Shown piece after piece: positions 1 through 7,488 of a stretch of DNA of 12,969 nucleotides. The DNA comes from DASSKF01 sp035690725 (GTDB taxonomy: Bacteria; Actinomycetota; Actinomycetes; Actinomycetales; Dermatophilaceae). The notes beneath the pieces were generated by a model that was given only the letters and a program-made list of their open reading frames with translations, had not been told where the DNA came from and ran no database searches. The stretch covers positions 1-12,969 of the forward strand of contig DASSKF010000206.1 in the NCBI GenBank assembly GCA_035690725.1, written 5' to 3'. Made by a program: the position numbers and the translations under genes. Every line of letters begins with the position of its first letter. Position 1 is the first letter of the stretch.

Positions 1-151
1 CGACGACATGCTCAAGAAGGACGTCGCCTACATCCCGCTGGACATCACGAAGTTCTTCCTGATCCGTGGTTCCGGCATCACCGGGTGGGTGGACAACAAG
101 GCGTTCGCCGACTACCCGGACCTCGGCGCCATCGGCGTCTCCGGTTCCTGA
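1..151 (+). CDS. ABC transporter substrate-binding protein (family 5), C-terminal end only
   Basis: This is the last 50 codons of a gene that begins left of the window; the reading frame starts at base 2 and ends in TGA at 149-151. The visible peptide runs from DDMLKKDVAYIPLDI to DLGAIGVSGS. It is the same as the C-terminus of the complete lipoprotein on the opposite strand (198-1970) except for two Ile/Val changes, so it is a second copy of that extracytoplasmic peptide-binding protein. Family 5 proteins (OppA/DppA type) bind oligopeptides or related solutes outside the membrane and deliver them to an OppBC/DppBC permease. The gene converges with its paralogue across a 46-bp spacer holding a hairpin. 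The identity of the part outside the window is inferred from the paralogue. Confidence 0.9.
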   Translation, partial: DDMLKKDVAYIPLDITKFFLIRGSGITGWVDNKAFADYPDLGAIGVSGS

Positions 152-162
152 TCCGAAATCCA

Positions 163-186
163 GTCGTGGGGGGGGCGGCCCACGAC
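163..186. terminator. Bidirectional terminator-like hairpin between convergent genes
   Basis: GTCGTGGG at 163-170 is the perfect complement of CCCACGAC at 179-186, giving an 8-bp stem with an 8-nt G-rich loop. It lies 11 bases after each of the two convergent stop codons, so it could end transcription from both sides. There is no T-tract on either side, as is common for actinobacterial terminators, so activity is inferred from position and stem strength. The two arms appear to be the homologous downstream segments of the two gene copies. Confidence 0.6.
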
Positions 187-197
187 GGGCGTTCGGG

Positions 198-1970
198 TCA
201 GGAACCGGAGACGCCGACGGCGCCGAGGTCCGGGTAGTCGGCGAACGCCTTGTTGTCCACCCACCCGGTGACGCCGGAACCACGGATCAGGAAGAACTTC
301 GTGATGTCCAGCGGGATGTAGGCGACGTCCTTCTTGAGCATGTCGTCGACCTTGATCAGCGCCGTCCGCTGCTCCTCCGGGCTGCTCGACTGGAAGGAGG
401 CGTCGATCGCCTTGTTGACCTGCGGGTTGGCATAGGCGCCGTAGTCCTGGCTGTTGCTGGACTTGGTCAGGTTGACCCGCGAGTCGAACAGCGGCGGGAT
501 CACCGTCGAGGCGCTCGGCCAGTCAGCACCCCAGCCGCCCCAGCACACGTCCCAGGAGCCCGACTTCGACGGGTCCTGGATGATCGTGTAGTAGTTCTGG
601 GTCTCCGGCTGCAGGCTCACCTTGAAGCCGGCCTTCTGCCAGGCCTGCTGCAGCGCAGCCGCCTGCTTGTCGGACTGGTCGCTGCCGCGGCTGTAGATGT
701 AGTTGATCGGGACCGGCATCTTCACGCCGGACTCCTGCAGCAGCTTCTTCGCCCGCGCCGGGTCACCGGAGACCTTGGTGTTGTACGGGTTCGAGCTCCA
801 GTCGCCCTGCAGGGCCGGGTTGACGATGGACAGCGAGTTGGGGTTGCTGACCGCGGTGCCCAGCGCCGTGGAGGCCGACTTCTTGTCGGTGGCGATGAGC
901 AGGGCCTCGCGCACCTTCTTGTTCTGCATGACCTTGCTCCGGAAGTTCGGGAGCAGGTAGCTGTTGAACGGCGAGTTCGGGTTGGTCGCCCGGTCCTTGG
1001 CGTTCGGGTCCTGGATCACCTTGGGGATGAACGGCGCCGGCACCGACCGGTCGGTCACGGCGTACTGGTCGTTTCCCTGGTCCGAGATCAGCTTCTGGGC
1101 GATGACCTCGTCCTCCATGCCCTCGGTGATCACGATCTTGTCCGGCAGTGCCTTGCGGATGCCGTCCGGCTTCCACTCCGGGTTGCGCACGAAGGTGTTG
1201 GTGCCACCCTGGTTCCACTTGCCCTCGAGCTTGTACGGGCCGGAGGAGAACACGTCGAAGTTCGACTTGTCTCCGTGGTCCAGGTCCTTGCGGTAGGGCG
1301 CGAACGCCGGCAGGTAGACCGTCTGGTTGAAGTCCGGCACCGAGCGGTTCAGGTGGAACGTCAGCGTGTTGCCGTCGCAGGAGACCGCCTTGTCGTACAG
1401 CTTCTGCTGGGCCGGCTTCGCGTCGTACGGGCCGGGGTACTTCGAGGAGCCGTCGGAGTTCTTCGGGATGTCGAGGTACTGGATGGCGTAGTTCGGGCCA
1501 CCGGTGATCACCGAGGTCGCGAACGTGCGCGAGATCCCGTACTGGAAGTCCTCACACTTGATCGGCTTGCCGTCCTGCCACTTCACGCCGTCCTTGATCG
1601 TGAAGGTCCACGTGTGGTTGTTGTCCGTGGCTTTCCCGGTGTCGGTCGCGAGGTCGGCCACGAGCTTCAGCGACGCGTCGCCGTCGGCCGACGGGAAGGT
1701 GGTCAGCGTCCGGTAGACCATGCGCGACTCGTTGGCGATGTCACGGCCGATGTAGGTGCGCTGCGGGTCGTAGTGCTCGGCGTTGCGGCTCGTGTAGTAG
1801 TAGAGCGTGCCGCCCTTCTGCCCTGCGGCCGCCTGGCTCGACCCCCCGGTCGAGCCGCTGCTGCCCTCGGTGCTCGAGCTGCCGCTCGAGCCACCACTGC
1901 AGGCCGCCAGCCCGGCGACCAGGACGCCGGAGAGCGCCACGGTGAGCGCCCTCGTTGTCGTGCGCTTCAT
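198..1970 (-). CDS. Peptide ABC transporter substrate-binding lipoprotein (SBP family 5, OppA/DppA-like)
   Basis: A 590-residue extracytoplasmic solute-binding protein. The N-terminus is a lipoprotein signal peptide: basic MKRTTTR, a hydrophobic stretch, then the lipobox LAAC with the lipidated Cys at residue 24. A Ser/Gly-rich flexible linker (about residues 25-53) precedes the binding domain, which opens with GGTLYYYTSRNAEHYDPQ, typical of family 5 proteins. The length is usual for the family. The ATG at 1970 is preceded by a purine-rich GGAAGAGG ribosome site about 5 bases away. The gene lies 104 bp downstream of an OppC-like permease on the same strand and is probably co-transcribed with it, with hairpins between them. 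A second copy faces it from the left. The ligand cannot be told from sequence: peptides are the family default, and nickel or glycosides are alternatives. Confidence 0.93.
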   Translation of the reverse strand: MKRTTTRALTVALSGVLVAGLAACSGGSSGSSSTEGSSGSTGGSSQAAAGQKGGTLYYYTSRNAEHYDPQRTYIGRDIANESRMVYRTLTTFPSADGDASLKLVADLATDTGKATDNNHTWTFTIKDGVKWQDGKPIKCEDFQYGISRTFATSVITGGPNYAIQYLDIPKNSDGSSKYPGPYDAKPAQQKLYDKAVSCDGNTLTFHLNRSVPDFNQTVYLPAFAPYRKDLDHGDKSNFDVFSSGPYKLEGKWNQGGTNTFVRNPEWKPDGIRKALPDKIVITEGMEDEVIAQKLISDQGNDQYAVTDRSVPAPFIPKVIQDPNAKDRATNPNSPFNSYLLPNFRSKVMQNKKVREALLIATDKKSASTALGTAVSNPNSLSIVNPALQGDWSSNPYNTKVSGDPARAKKLLQESGVKMPVPINYIYSRGSDQSDKQAAALQQAWQKAGFKVSLQPETQNYYTIIQDPSKSGSWDVCWGGWGADWPSASTVIPPLFDSRVNLTKSSNSQDYGAYANPQVNKAIDASFQSSSPEEQRTALIKVDDMLKKDVAYIPLDITKFFLIRGSGVTGWVDNKAFADYPDLGAVGVSGS

Positions 1971-1991
1971 TGTTTCCTCTTCCTGTGAAGT

Positions 1992-2040
1992 CCGCCGCTT
2001 GGTGGCGGTGTTGCGGTGTGTCGGGACCAGGTGGTCCGGA
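1992..2040 (-). promoter_or_regulatory. Two hairpins in the permease/binding-protein intergenic region
   Basis: Within the 104-bp gap, CCGCC at 1992-1996 pairs with GGCGG at 2004-2008. Next to it, GGACCA at 2024-2029 pairs with TGGTCC at 2032-2037, extendable to 2021-2040 with one mismatch. Hairpins placed between a permease gene and a binding-protein gene often stabilise mRNA ends or attenuate read-through, allowing unequal amounts of the two proteins. That role is inferred from position only. Confidence 0.45.
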
Positions 2041-2074
2041 AGGGTGAGACTGCTGGGACCCGGGCGTTCATCGG

Positions 2075-3082
2075 TCAGTGCCGGTCCGTCTTCGGGTCGA
2101 GGGCGTCGCGCAGGCCGTCACCGAGCAGGTTGAAGGCGAGCACGAGCAGCACGAGCAGCGTGCCGGGCGCCCAGAAGAAGATGGGGTCGACACCCGCGTA
2201 GTTCACCGAGTCGGTGAGCACGTTGCCGAGTGTCGGCGTGGGCGGCTGCACGCTCACCCCGAGGTAGGCCAGCGCCGCCTCGGCGGCGATGTACTGGGGT
2301 AGCAGCAGGCTCACGTAGACGAGGATCGGTGCCCAGGTGTTGGGCAGGATCTCCTGGAACCAGATGCGGGGGCCGCGGGCGCCCAGCGACTGGGCGGCCT
2401 CGACGAACTCGCGCCGGCGCAGCGAGAGCACCTGCCCCCGGATGATGCGGGCGAAGTAGGGCCAGCCGAAGAACCCGAGCACCAGGATCACGTAGGTGAA
2501 GCGCGAGGGGTTGCCGGCGGGGATGCCGATGGCCACCAACCGGTCGATGACCACGATCGACAGGGCCAGCAGCATCAGGATCTGCGGGAAGGCGAGGACG
2601 AGGTCCATCAGCCGGCCGAACGCGGTGTCGACCCAGCCGCCGGTGTAGCCGGCGATGATGCCGACGATCGTGCCGACGGTGATCGAGAAGGCGGTCGCCA
2701 CCGCGCCGATGAACAGCGAGGAGGCGATGCCGTAGACGATCCGGGAGAGCAGGTCACGGCCGGTGCCGGGCTCCACCCCGAGCGGGTGCTGCAGGCTGGC
2801 TCCGCCGAACGACCCGCTCGGCAGCGACCCGAGCCCGCCGACCAGGTTCTGGTGGTTCGTGTAGGGGTCGAGGACCCCGGCCCGGACGAGGAGCGGCGCC
2901 GCGATGGCGACGAGCACGAACAGCACGGTGACCGTCAGGGCCACCATCGACACCTTGTCGCGCTTGAACCGCGCGCGGGCCAGCTGCCAGGGCGAGCGAC
3001 CCTTGATCGTCGAACCACCGGCTGCGCCGGAGGACTCCTCGACCTCCGAGACCTCTGAGGCCTCGTACTGCCCTAGGGACAT
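2075..3082 (-). CDS. ABC transporter permease, OppC/DppC-like
   Basis: A 335-residue inner-membrane permease. The N-terminus has an acidic tail, then the segment RSPWQLARARFKRDKVSM before the first membrane helix (VALTVTVLFVLVAIAAPLL), the normal start of OppC/DppC proteins. A periplasmic loop follows, then further helices and the ATPase-contacting EAA loop (EAAQSLGARGPRIWFQEILP) that docks an OppD/F-type ATPase. The ATG at 3082 was chosen because AGGAG lies 10 bases upstream; a TTG at 3112 in the same frame would place that AGGAG inside the gene. The next gene on the strand is the binding-protein gene. No OppB-type partner or ATPase gene lies within the window. Permeases of this class work as heterodimers, so a partner must be encoded elsewhere, perhaps left of base 1. 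Confidence 0.93.
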   Translation of the reverse strand: MSLGQYEASEVSEVEESSGAAGGSTIKGRSPWQLARARFKRDKVSMVALTVTVLFVLVAIAAPLLVRAGVLDPYTNHQNLVGGLGSLPSGSFGGASLQHPLGVEPGTGRDLLSRIVYGIASSLFIGAVATAFSITVGTIVGIIAGYTGGWVDTAFGRLMDLVLAFPQILMLLALSIVVIDRLVAIGIPAGNPSRFTYVILVLGFFGWPYFARIIRGQVLSLRRREFVEAAQSLGARGPRIWFQEILPNTWAPILVYVSLLLPQYIAAEAALAYLGVSVQPPTPTLGNVLTDSVNYAGVDPIFFWAPGTLLVLLVLAFNLLGDGLRDALDPKTDRH

Positions 3083-3392
3083 GCGTGCTTGTCTCCTGAA
3101 CCGTCTGCTCAACGCTCATGGCTGACCGTCCGAGCAGACCCCGAGCGGTGGGCGCACGGCCGCCGATCCGACCACACACCGGTGGAACTGTAAGCCACGT
3201 GTGACAGGACGCAAGGCCTCGGACGCCGTTTCGTTGCAAAATCGTCTCCAGCCGGTGTCCTGCCGCAGACCTGAAGGTCCTATGGCCGCCGAGAACTGTA
3301 ACCACTGGTTCTCGAGGAACACCAGAGGCATGTGAGGTCAATCACGCGTCAAGATGTCATCACGATTCGGACACGAAGCGCCCCCGAGCGGG
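3083..3392. other. Intergenic region between typA and the permease operon; no gene seen
   Basis: These 310 bases separate the end of typA from the permease start and must hold the permease promoter. Short open frames crossing the region have no family resemblance. Visible elements are a candidate minus-strand promoter at 3187-3214, a second copy of its -10 neighbourhood 108 bp upstream (GAACTGTAA at 3185-3193 and again at 3293-3301), a dyad GACCT-GA-AGGTC at 3268-3279, and a 7-bp stem CGAGAAC/GTTCTCG at 3290-3296 and 3308-3314. No strong typA terminator was seen. Confidence 0.6.
3187..3214 (-). promoter_or_regulatory. Candidate promoter of the permease/binding-protein operon
   Basis: Read on the minus strand, TTGCGT (3214-3209) is followed after 16 bases by TACAGT (3192-3187), a fit to an actinobacterial -35 and the TAnnnT -10 box. 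It would give a leader of about 100 nt before the ATG at 3082. The call rests on motif matching only. Confidence 0.4.
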
Positions 3393-5303
3393 TCAGCGCC
3401 GGGCGCGGGCGGCTGCCTTGGCGCGGTCGTGCTGGTCGAGCAGCACCTTGCGGATGCGAACGCCGTCCGGGGTGACCTCGACGCACTCGTCCTCCCGGCA
3501 GAACTCCAGCGACTGCTCCAGGCTCATGGCGCGCGGCGGCACCAGCCGCTCCAGCACGTCGGCGGTGGAGGAGCGCACGTTGGTGAGCTTCTTCTCCTTG
3601 GTGATGTTGACGTCCATGTCGTCCGCCCGGGAGTTCTCCCCCACGACCATGCCCTCGTAGACCTGCGTCGTCGGGCCGACGAAGAGCACGCCGCGCTCCT
3701 GCAGGTTGAACATCGCGTATGACGTGGCCGCACCGGACCGGTCCGCCACCAGCGATCCGGTCATCCGGGTGCGCAGCTCCCCGGCCCACGGCTCGTACCC
3801 CTCGAAGACGTGGTGCGCGATGCCGGTGCCGCGCGTCTCGGTGAGGAACTCGGTGCGGAAGCCGATGAGCCCCCGGGAGGGGACGAGGAACTCCATCCGG
3901 ACCCAGCCGGTGCCGTGGTTGGTCATCTGCTCCATCCGGCCCTTCCGGCCGGCGAGCAGCTGGGTGATGCCGCCGAGGAACTCCTCGGGGGCGTCGATGG
4001 TCATCCGCTCCACCGGCTCGTGCAGCTTCCCGTCCACCTGCCGGGTGACGACCTGCGGCTTGCCGACGGTCAGCTCGTAGCCCTCCCGCCGCATCTGCTC
4101 GACGAGGATCGCCAGCGCCAGCTCACCGCGCCCCTGCACCTCCCACGTGTCCGGCCGCTCCGTCGGGAGCACCCGGATCGAGACGTTGCCGACCAGCTCC
4201 CGGTCGAGCCGGTCCTTGACCAGCCGGGCCGTGACCTTGGCCCCCTTGATCCGGCCGGCCATCGGGGACGTGTTGGTGCCGATGGTCATCGAGATCGCCG
4301 GCTCGTCGACGGTGATCAGCGGCAGCGGGCGCGGGTCCTCGGGGTCGGCGATCGTCTCTCCGATGGTGATGTCGGGGATCCCCGCCAGCGCGATGATGTC
4401 GCCGGGCCCGGCCGACTCGGCCGACTTGCGCTCCAGCGCCTCGGTCATCAGCAGCTCGGTGACCTTGACCCGCTGCACGCTGCCGTCACGGCGGCACCAG
4501 GCGGCCTGCTGCCCCTTCCGGATGGTCCCGTTGCGCACCCGGCACAGCGCGAGCCGGCCGAGGAAGGGCGAGGAGTCGAGGTTGGTGACGTGCGCCTGCA
4601 ACGGCGCCTCGTCGTCATACCGGGGGGCAGCGACGGTGGACAGGACCGTCGCGAAGAGCTCCTCGAGGTCCTTGGCCTCGGGCACCTCGCCGTCGGCCGG
4701 ACGCTCCATGGCTGCCCGGCCCGCCCGCGCGGAGGCGTAGACGACCGGGAAGCCGAGTGCCTCGTCCACATCGGCGTCGTCGGGCACGAGGTCCATGAAG
4801 AGCTCGTACACCTCATCGACCACCTCGGCGATCCGGGAGTCGGGACGGTCCACCTTGTTGATGCACAGGATCACGGGCAGTCGCGCGGCGAGCGCCTTGC
4901 GCAGGACGAAGCGGGTCTGCGGCAGCGGCCCCTCCGAGGCGTCCACCAGCAGGACGACCCCGTCCACCATCGACAGGCCGCGCTCGACCTCGCCCCCGAA
5001 GTCCGCGTGCCCGGGGGTGTCGATGATGTTGATGGTGACGCCGTCCGGCTGGCCCGCAGCGTCGGCGGCCGGGCCGGCGTAGTGCACCGCGGTGTTCTTC
5101 GCGAGGATCGTGATGCCCTTCTCGCGCTCGAGGTCGCCGGTGTCCATGACCCGCTCGAGATCGGTGCCTTCCGCTTGGTGGACGCCGAAGGCGCCGGTCT
5201 GCTTCAGCATCGCGTCGACGAGGGTGGTCTTGCCGTGGTCGACGTGGGCGACGATGGCGACGTTGCGGATGTCCCCGCGGGTCTCGATGGGCATGGGTGG
5301 CAT
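3393..5303 (-). CDS. typA: Translational GTPase TypA/BipA
   Basis: A ribosome-binding GTPase of the EF-G/LepA superfamily, involved in ribosome assembly and stress or cold adaptation. The 636-residue protein has all the G-domain motifs: P-loop AHVDHGKTT at 19-27, DTPGH at 95-99, NKVD at 149-152 and a SA-type G5 motif in VYASARAGRA. The EF-Tu-like barrel, the domain III and V folds and the TypA-specific C-terminal domain follow (for example GRGELALAILVEQMRREGYEL and SRGLIGFRTEFLTETRGTG). Length is close to the family's 600-640. The start is uncertain between ATG 5303 and ATG 5294: neither has a clear ribosome site, and the second begins MPIETRGDIRN. Only about 39 bp separate the start from a 64-bp palindrome, so where its promoter lies is not obvious. 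Confidence 0.97.
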   Translation of the reverse strand: MPPMPIETRGDIRNVAIVAHVDHGKTTLVDAMLKQTGAFGVHQAEGTDLERVMDTGDLEREKGITILAKNTAVHYAGPAADAAGQPDGVTINIIDTPGHADFGGEVERGLSMVDGVVLLVDASEGPLPQTRFVLRKALAARLPVILCINKVDRPDSRIAEVVDEVYELFMDLVPDDADVDEALGFPVVYASARAGRAAMERPADGEVPEAKDLEELFATVLSTVAAPRYDDEAPLQAHVTNLDSSPFLGRLALCRVRNGTIRKGQQAAWCRRDGSVQRVKVTELLMTEALERKSAESAGPGDIIALAGIPDITIGETIADPEDPRPLPLITVDEPAISMTIGTNTSPMAGRIKGAKVTARLVKDRLDRELVGNVSIRVLPTERPDTWEVQGRGELALAILVEQMRREGYELTVGKPQVVTRQVDGKLHEPVERMTIDAPEEFLGGITQLLAGRKGRMEQMTNHGTGWVRMEFLVPSRGLIGFRTEFLTETRGTGIAHHVFEGYEPWAGELRTRMTGSLVADRSGAATSYAMFNLQERGVLFVGPTTQVYEGMVVGENSRADDMDVNITKEKKLTNVRSSTADVLERLVPPRAMSLEQSLEFCREDECVEVTPDGVRIRKVLLDQHDRAKAAARARR

Positions 5304-5342
5304 TGTCGCAGCCGGCCGGGGATGCCCCCGACCACCGACCTC

Positions 5343-5405
5343 GGGACTTCCCCGCGGACCTCGGGACTTTGCGCGCGCAAAGTCCCGAGGTCCGCGGGGA
5401 AGTCC

Positions 5406-5406
<1 letters not shown>
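5343..5406. repeat. Perfect 64-bp palindrome (32-bp arms, no loop)
   Basis: The left arm starts GGGACTTCCCCGCGG and reaches the centre at TTTGCGC (5374); the right arm from 5375 is its exact reverse complement. With one mismatch the symmetry extends to 5339-5410. The outermost base at 5406 is also the last base of the TAG stop codon of the upstream Nudix gene. It can form a very stable hairpin in RNA or a cruciform in DNA. It may act as a terminator for the Nudix gene, or it may be a dispersed REP-like element. There is no T-tract. Confidence 0.97.
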
Positions 5407-5840
<434 letters not shown>

Positions 5841-5955
5841 CGAGCGCCCAGTCTGCCCCAGCGGGGTGGGGTGAGGGCAGCCAAACCTGCCTCGACAACG
5901 CCTCCGGGACGGGTGACGCTGGGGCCATGAGGCTGCCGACGGACGAGGAGCCGGC

Positions 5956-6690
5956 ATGACGTCGGTGGAGGAGTCCGCCCCGATGGAGCGCGACCACGAG
6001 CACGAGCCCCACGGCCGAGGCGTCCACGGACGGCTCAACTGGCTGCGCGCGGGCGTCCTCGGGGCGAACGACGGCATCGTGTCGACCGCCGGCCTGGTCG
6101 TCGGCGTCGCCGGCGCGACGACCAGCCGCCCCGCCATCCTCATCGCGGGCATCGCCGGGCTGGTCGCCGGGGCGATGAGCATGGCCGTCGGCGAGTACGT
6201 CTCGGTCAGCACCCAGCGGGACAGTGAGGAGGCGCTGCTGGCCCTCGAGCGCCGTGAGCTCGCGGAGATGCCCGAGGAGGAGCTGGAGGAGCTGACCCAG
6301 CTGTACGTCGCGAAGGGTCTGAGCCGGCCGCTCGCCGCGCAGGTCGCCCGTGAGCTGACCGAGCACGACGCCCTCTCGGCGCACGCCGAGACCGAGCTGG
6401 GCATCGACCCGGACGAGCTGACCAACGCCTGGCAGGCGGCCCTCGCGTCGTTCGTCGCGTTCACGGTCGGGGCCCTGCTGCCGCTGCTCGCCATCGTGGT
6501 CCCGGCACCGCCCTGGCGGGTGCCGATCACCTTCGTCTCCGTGGTGGCCGCCCTCGCCCTCACCGGGTGGGGCAGCGCCCGCCTGGGCGGCTCGGGTCCG
6601 CACCGGGCCGTGTGGCGCAACGTCGTCGGCGGTGCGGTCGCGATGGCGGTCACGTTCGCGATCGGCAACGCGGTGGGTCTGGCGGTCTGA
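5956..6690 (+). CDS. VIT1/CCC1-family iron/manganese transporter
   Basis: A 244-residue membrane protein of the VIT1/CCC1 (DUF125) family, which moves Fe2+ or Mn2+ out of the cytoplasm. It has a His-rich N-terminus (ERDHEHEPHGRGVHGRLNW), then the family signature RAGVLGANDGIVSTAGLVVG in helix 1 (about residues 31-55) and AGAMSMAVGEYVSVSTQRDSE in helix 2 (about 58-85). An acidic helical loop (about 88-160) rich in Glu corresponds to the cytosolic metal-binding domain, and three more helices lie near 161-183, 188-209 and 220-242. The ATG at 5956 has AGGAG 5 bases upstream. The gene diverges from the Nudix gene across 115 bp in which no TAnnnT box was found. A role in metal detoxification is inferred from the family. 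Confidence 0.93.
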   Translation: MTSVEESAPMERDHEHEPHGRGVHGRLNWLRAGVLGANDGIVSTAGLVVGVAGATTSRPAILIAGIAGLVAGAMSMAVGEYVSVSTQRDSEEALLALERRELAEMPEEELEELTQLYVAKGLSRPLAAQVARELTEHDALSAHAETELGIDPDELTNAWQAALASFVAFTVGALLPLLAIVVPAPPWRVPITFVSVVAALALTGWGSARLGGSGPHRAVWRNVVGGAVAMAVTFAIGNAVGLAV

Positions 6691-6691
6691 C

Positions 6692-6710
6692 CGGCAGGAC
6701 CGGTATGCCG
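6692..6710 (+). terminator. Weak hairpin after the metal transporter gene
   Basis: CGGCA at 6692-6696 pairs with TGCCG at 6706-6710 around a 9-nt loop, beginning directly after the stop codon at 6690. The stem is short and has no T-tract, so this is only a possible terminator. Confidence 0.25.
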
Positions 6711-6728
6711 TGCGCCCACCCCACTGGG

Positions 6729-6734
6729 TAGGTT
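6729..6734 (+). promoter_or_regulatory. TAnnnT -10 box placed for leaderless transcription of the amidotransferase gene
   Basis: TAGGTT is followed by 7 bases and then the GTG start at 6742. In actinobacteria a TAnnnT box 6-8 bases before a start codon usually means the transcript begins at that codon. There is no ribosome site before the GTG, which fits. The -35 (TGCCGT near 6706) is weak. Confidence 0.5.
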
Positions 6735-6741
6735 GCCGGGC

Positions 6742-7488
6742 GTGAGCGTGCACCTCCTGGTCATCCAGCACGAGGACGACTGCCCGCCGGAGTGGTTCGG
6801 CGACTGGTGGTCCGAGGTCGGCCTGCCGTGCGAGACCGTCGCGGCGCACCGGGGCGCGCCGATCCCGTCCGAGCTGGGCGACACGCACGTCGGACTCGTC
6901 GTGCTCGGCGGTGAGATGGGAGCGAACGACGACGACCGGCACCCGTGGCTCGCCCCGACCCGCGCCCTCGTCGCGCGGACCGTCGAGCAGGGCCGGCCGT
7001 TCCTCGGCATCTGCCTCGGTCACCAGCTCGGCGCCGTCGCGCTCGGCGGCACCGTGGAACGCAACGTCCACGGCCAGGCGACCGGGCTGACACCGGTCCG
7101 GCTGACCGAGGAGGGCGCGGCCGACGAGCTGCTCGGCGCCGCCGTCCGGGACGGCTCACCGGCGATCATGTGGAACGGGGACGTCGTCACGACCCTCCCG
7201 CCGGGAGCCACCCGCCTGGCGACGGCACCGGACGGGACGGTCCAGGCGGCCCGCTTCGCCGACAACGCGTGGGGCCTGCAGTTCCACCCGGAGTGTTCGC
7301 CGGAGCAGTTCCGACGCTGGACGACCGCCGAGCCGTCGGCCGAGGAGGCCCGCCCGGACGGCGTCGACGTCGCCGCGGTCGCGCAGGAGATCGACCACGC
7401 CGAGGCAACACTCCGGCGGGCCTGGGCACCGCTCGCCCGGCGCTTCGCCGAACTGGCGCGGCGACCGGTCAGCCGCGCAGCCCGTTGA
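6742..7488 (+). CDS. Class I glutamine amidotransferase domain protein
   Basis: A 248-residue stand-alone GATase1 protein. The nucleophile is Cys91 in the elbow GICLGHQLGA, with the His/Glu pair at residues 182 and 184 in WGLQFHPE, which completes the triad that releases ammonia from glutamine. The VVLGGEMGANDD segment near residue 55 matches the oxyanion-side loop of GuaA-like small amidotransferases. No synthetase domain follows; the C-terminal 50 residues look helical. The start is taken as GTG 6742 because of the TAnnnT box 8 bases before it; an in-frame TTG at 6733 would overlap that box. The acceptor substrate is unknown: relatives include GMP-synthase-like and gamma-glutamyl-hydrolase-like proteins. 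Its 3' end overlaps that of the convergent membrane protein gene by 20 bp. Confidence 0.88.
   Translation: MSVHLLVIQHEDDCPPEWFGDWWSEVGLPCETVAAHRGAPIPSELGDTHVGLVVLGGEMGANDDDRHPWLAPTRALVARTVEQGRPFLGICLGHQLGAVALGGTVERNVHGQATGLTPVRLTEEGAADELLGAAVRDGSPAIMWNGDVVTTLPPGATRLATAPDGTVQAARFADNAWGLQFHPECSPEQFRRWTTAEPSAEEARPDGVDVAAVAQEIDHAEATLRRAWAPLARRFAELARRPVSRAAR

Larger units (their letters stand above)
1..348. repeat. Near-perfect inverted repeat: facing 3' ends of two paralogous genes
   Basis: Bases 1-151 and the reverse complement of 198-348 match at 149 of 151 positions. The mismatches pair 77 with 272 and 131 with 218, each A versus G in the sense strand, changing Ile to Val. The symmetry continues into the spacer: the first 19 bases after each stop codon match at 15 positions. 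The whole junction is therefore a long palindrome centred near 174/175. The left arm probably extends beyond the window edge. Confidence 0.93.

Noticed and set aside
66..1988. Long plus-strand open frame opposite the binding-protein gene
   Set aside because: It is antisense to a clear lipoprotein gene, has Arg/Val/Leu-rich composition with no family resemblance, and arises from high GC.
2754..3341. Minus-strand frame containing MSVEQTVQETS upstream of the permease gene
   Set aside because: It starts plausibly but runs out of frame into the permease gene and becomes low-complexity; no domain, so the ATG at 3082 in the other frame is preferred.
5853..5880. CTGCCC/GGGCAG inverted repeat between the divergent Nudix and metal transporter genes
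   Set aside because: A six-base match in a G/C-rich tract is likely by chance, and no promoter boxes accompany it.
5927..5959. A 10-codon open frame whose TGA overlaps the ATG of the metal transporter gene
   Set aside because: The ATGA overlap could allow translational coupling, but the ribosome site of the short frame is poor and the transporter has its own AGGAG; too short to support alone.
7469..7488. 20-bp overlap of the convergent amidotransferase and TauE-like gene ends
   Set aside because: Short convergent overlaps are common in compact GC-rich genomes; both stops are unambiguous and no special function is implied.
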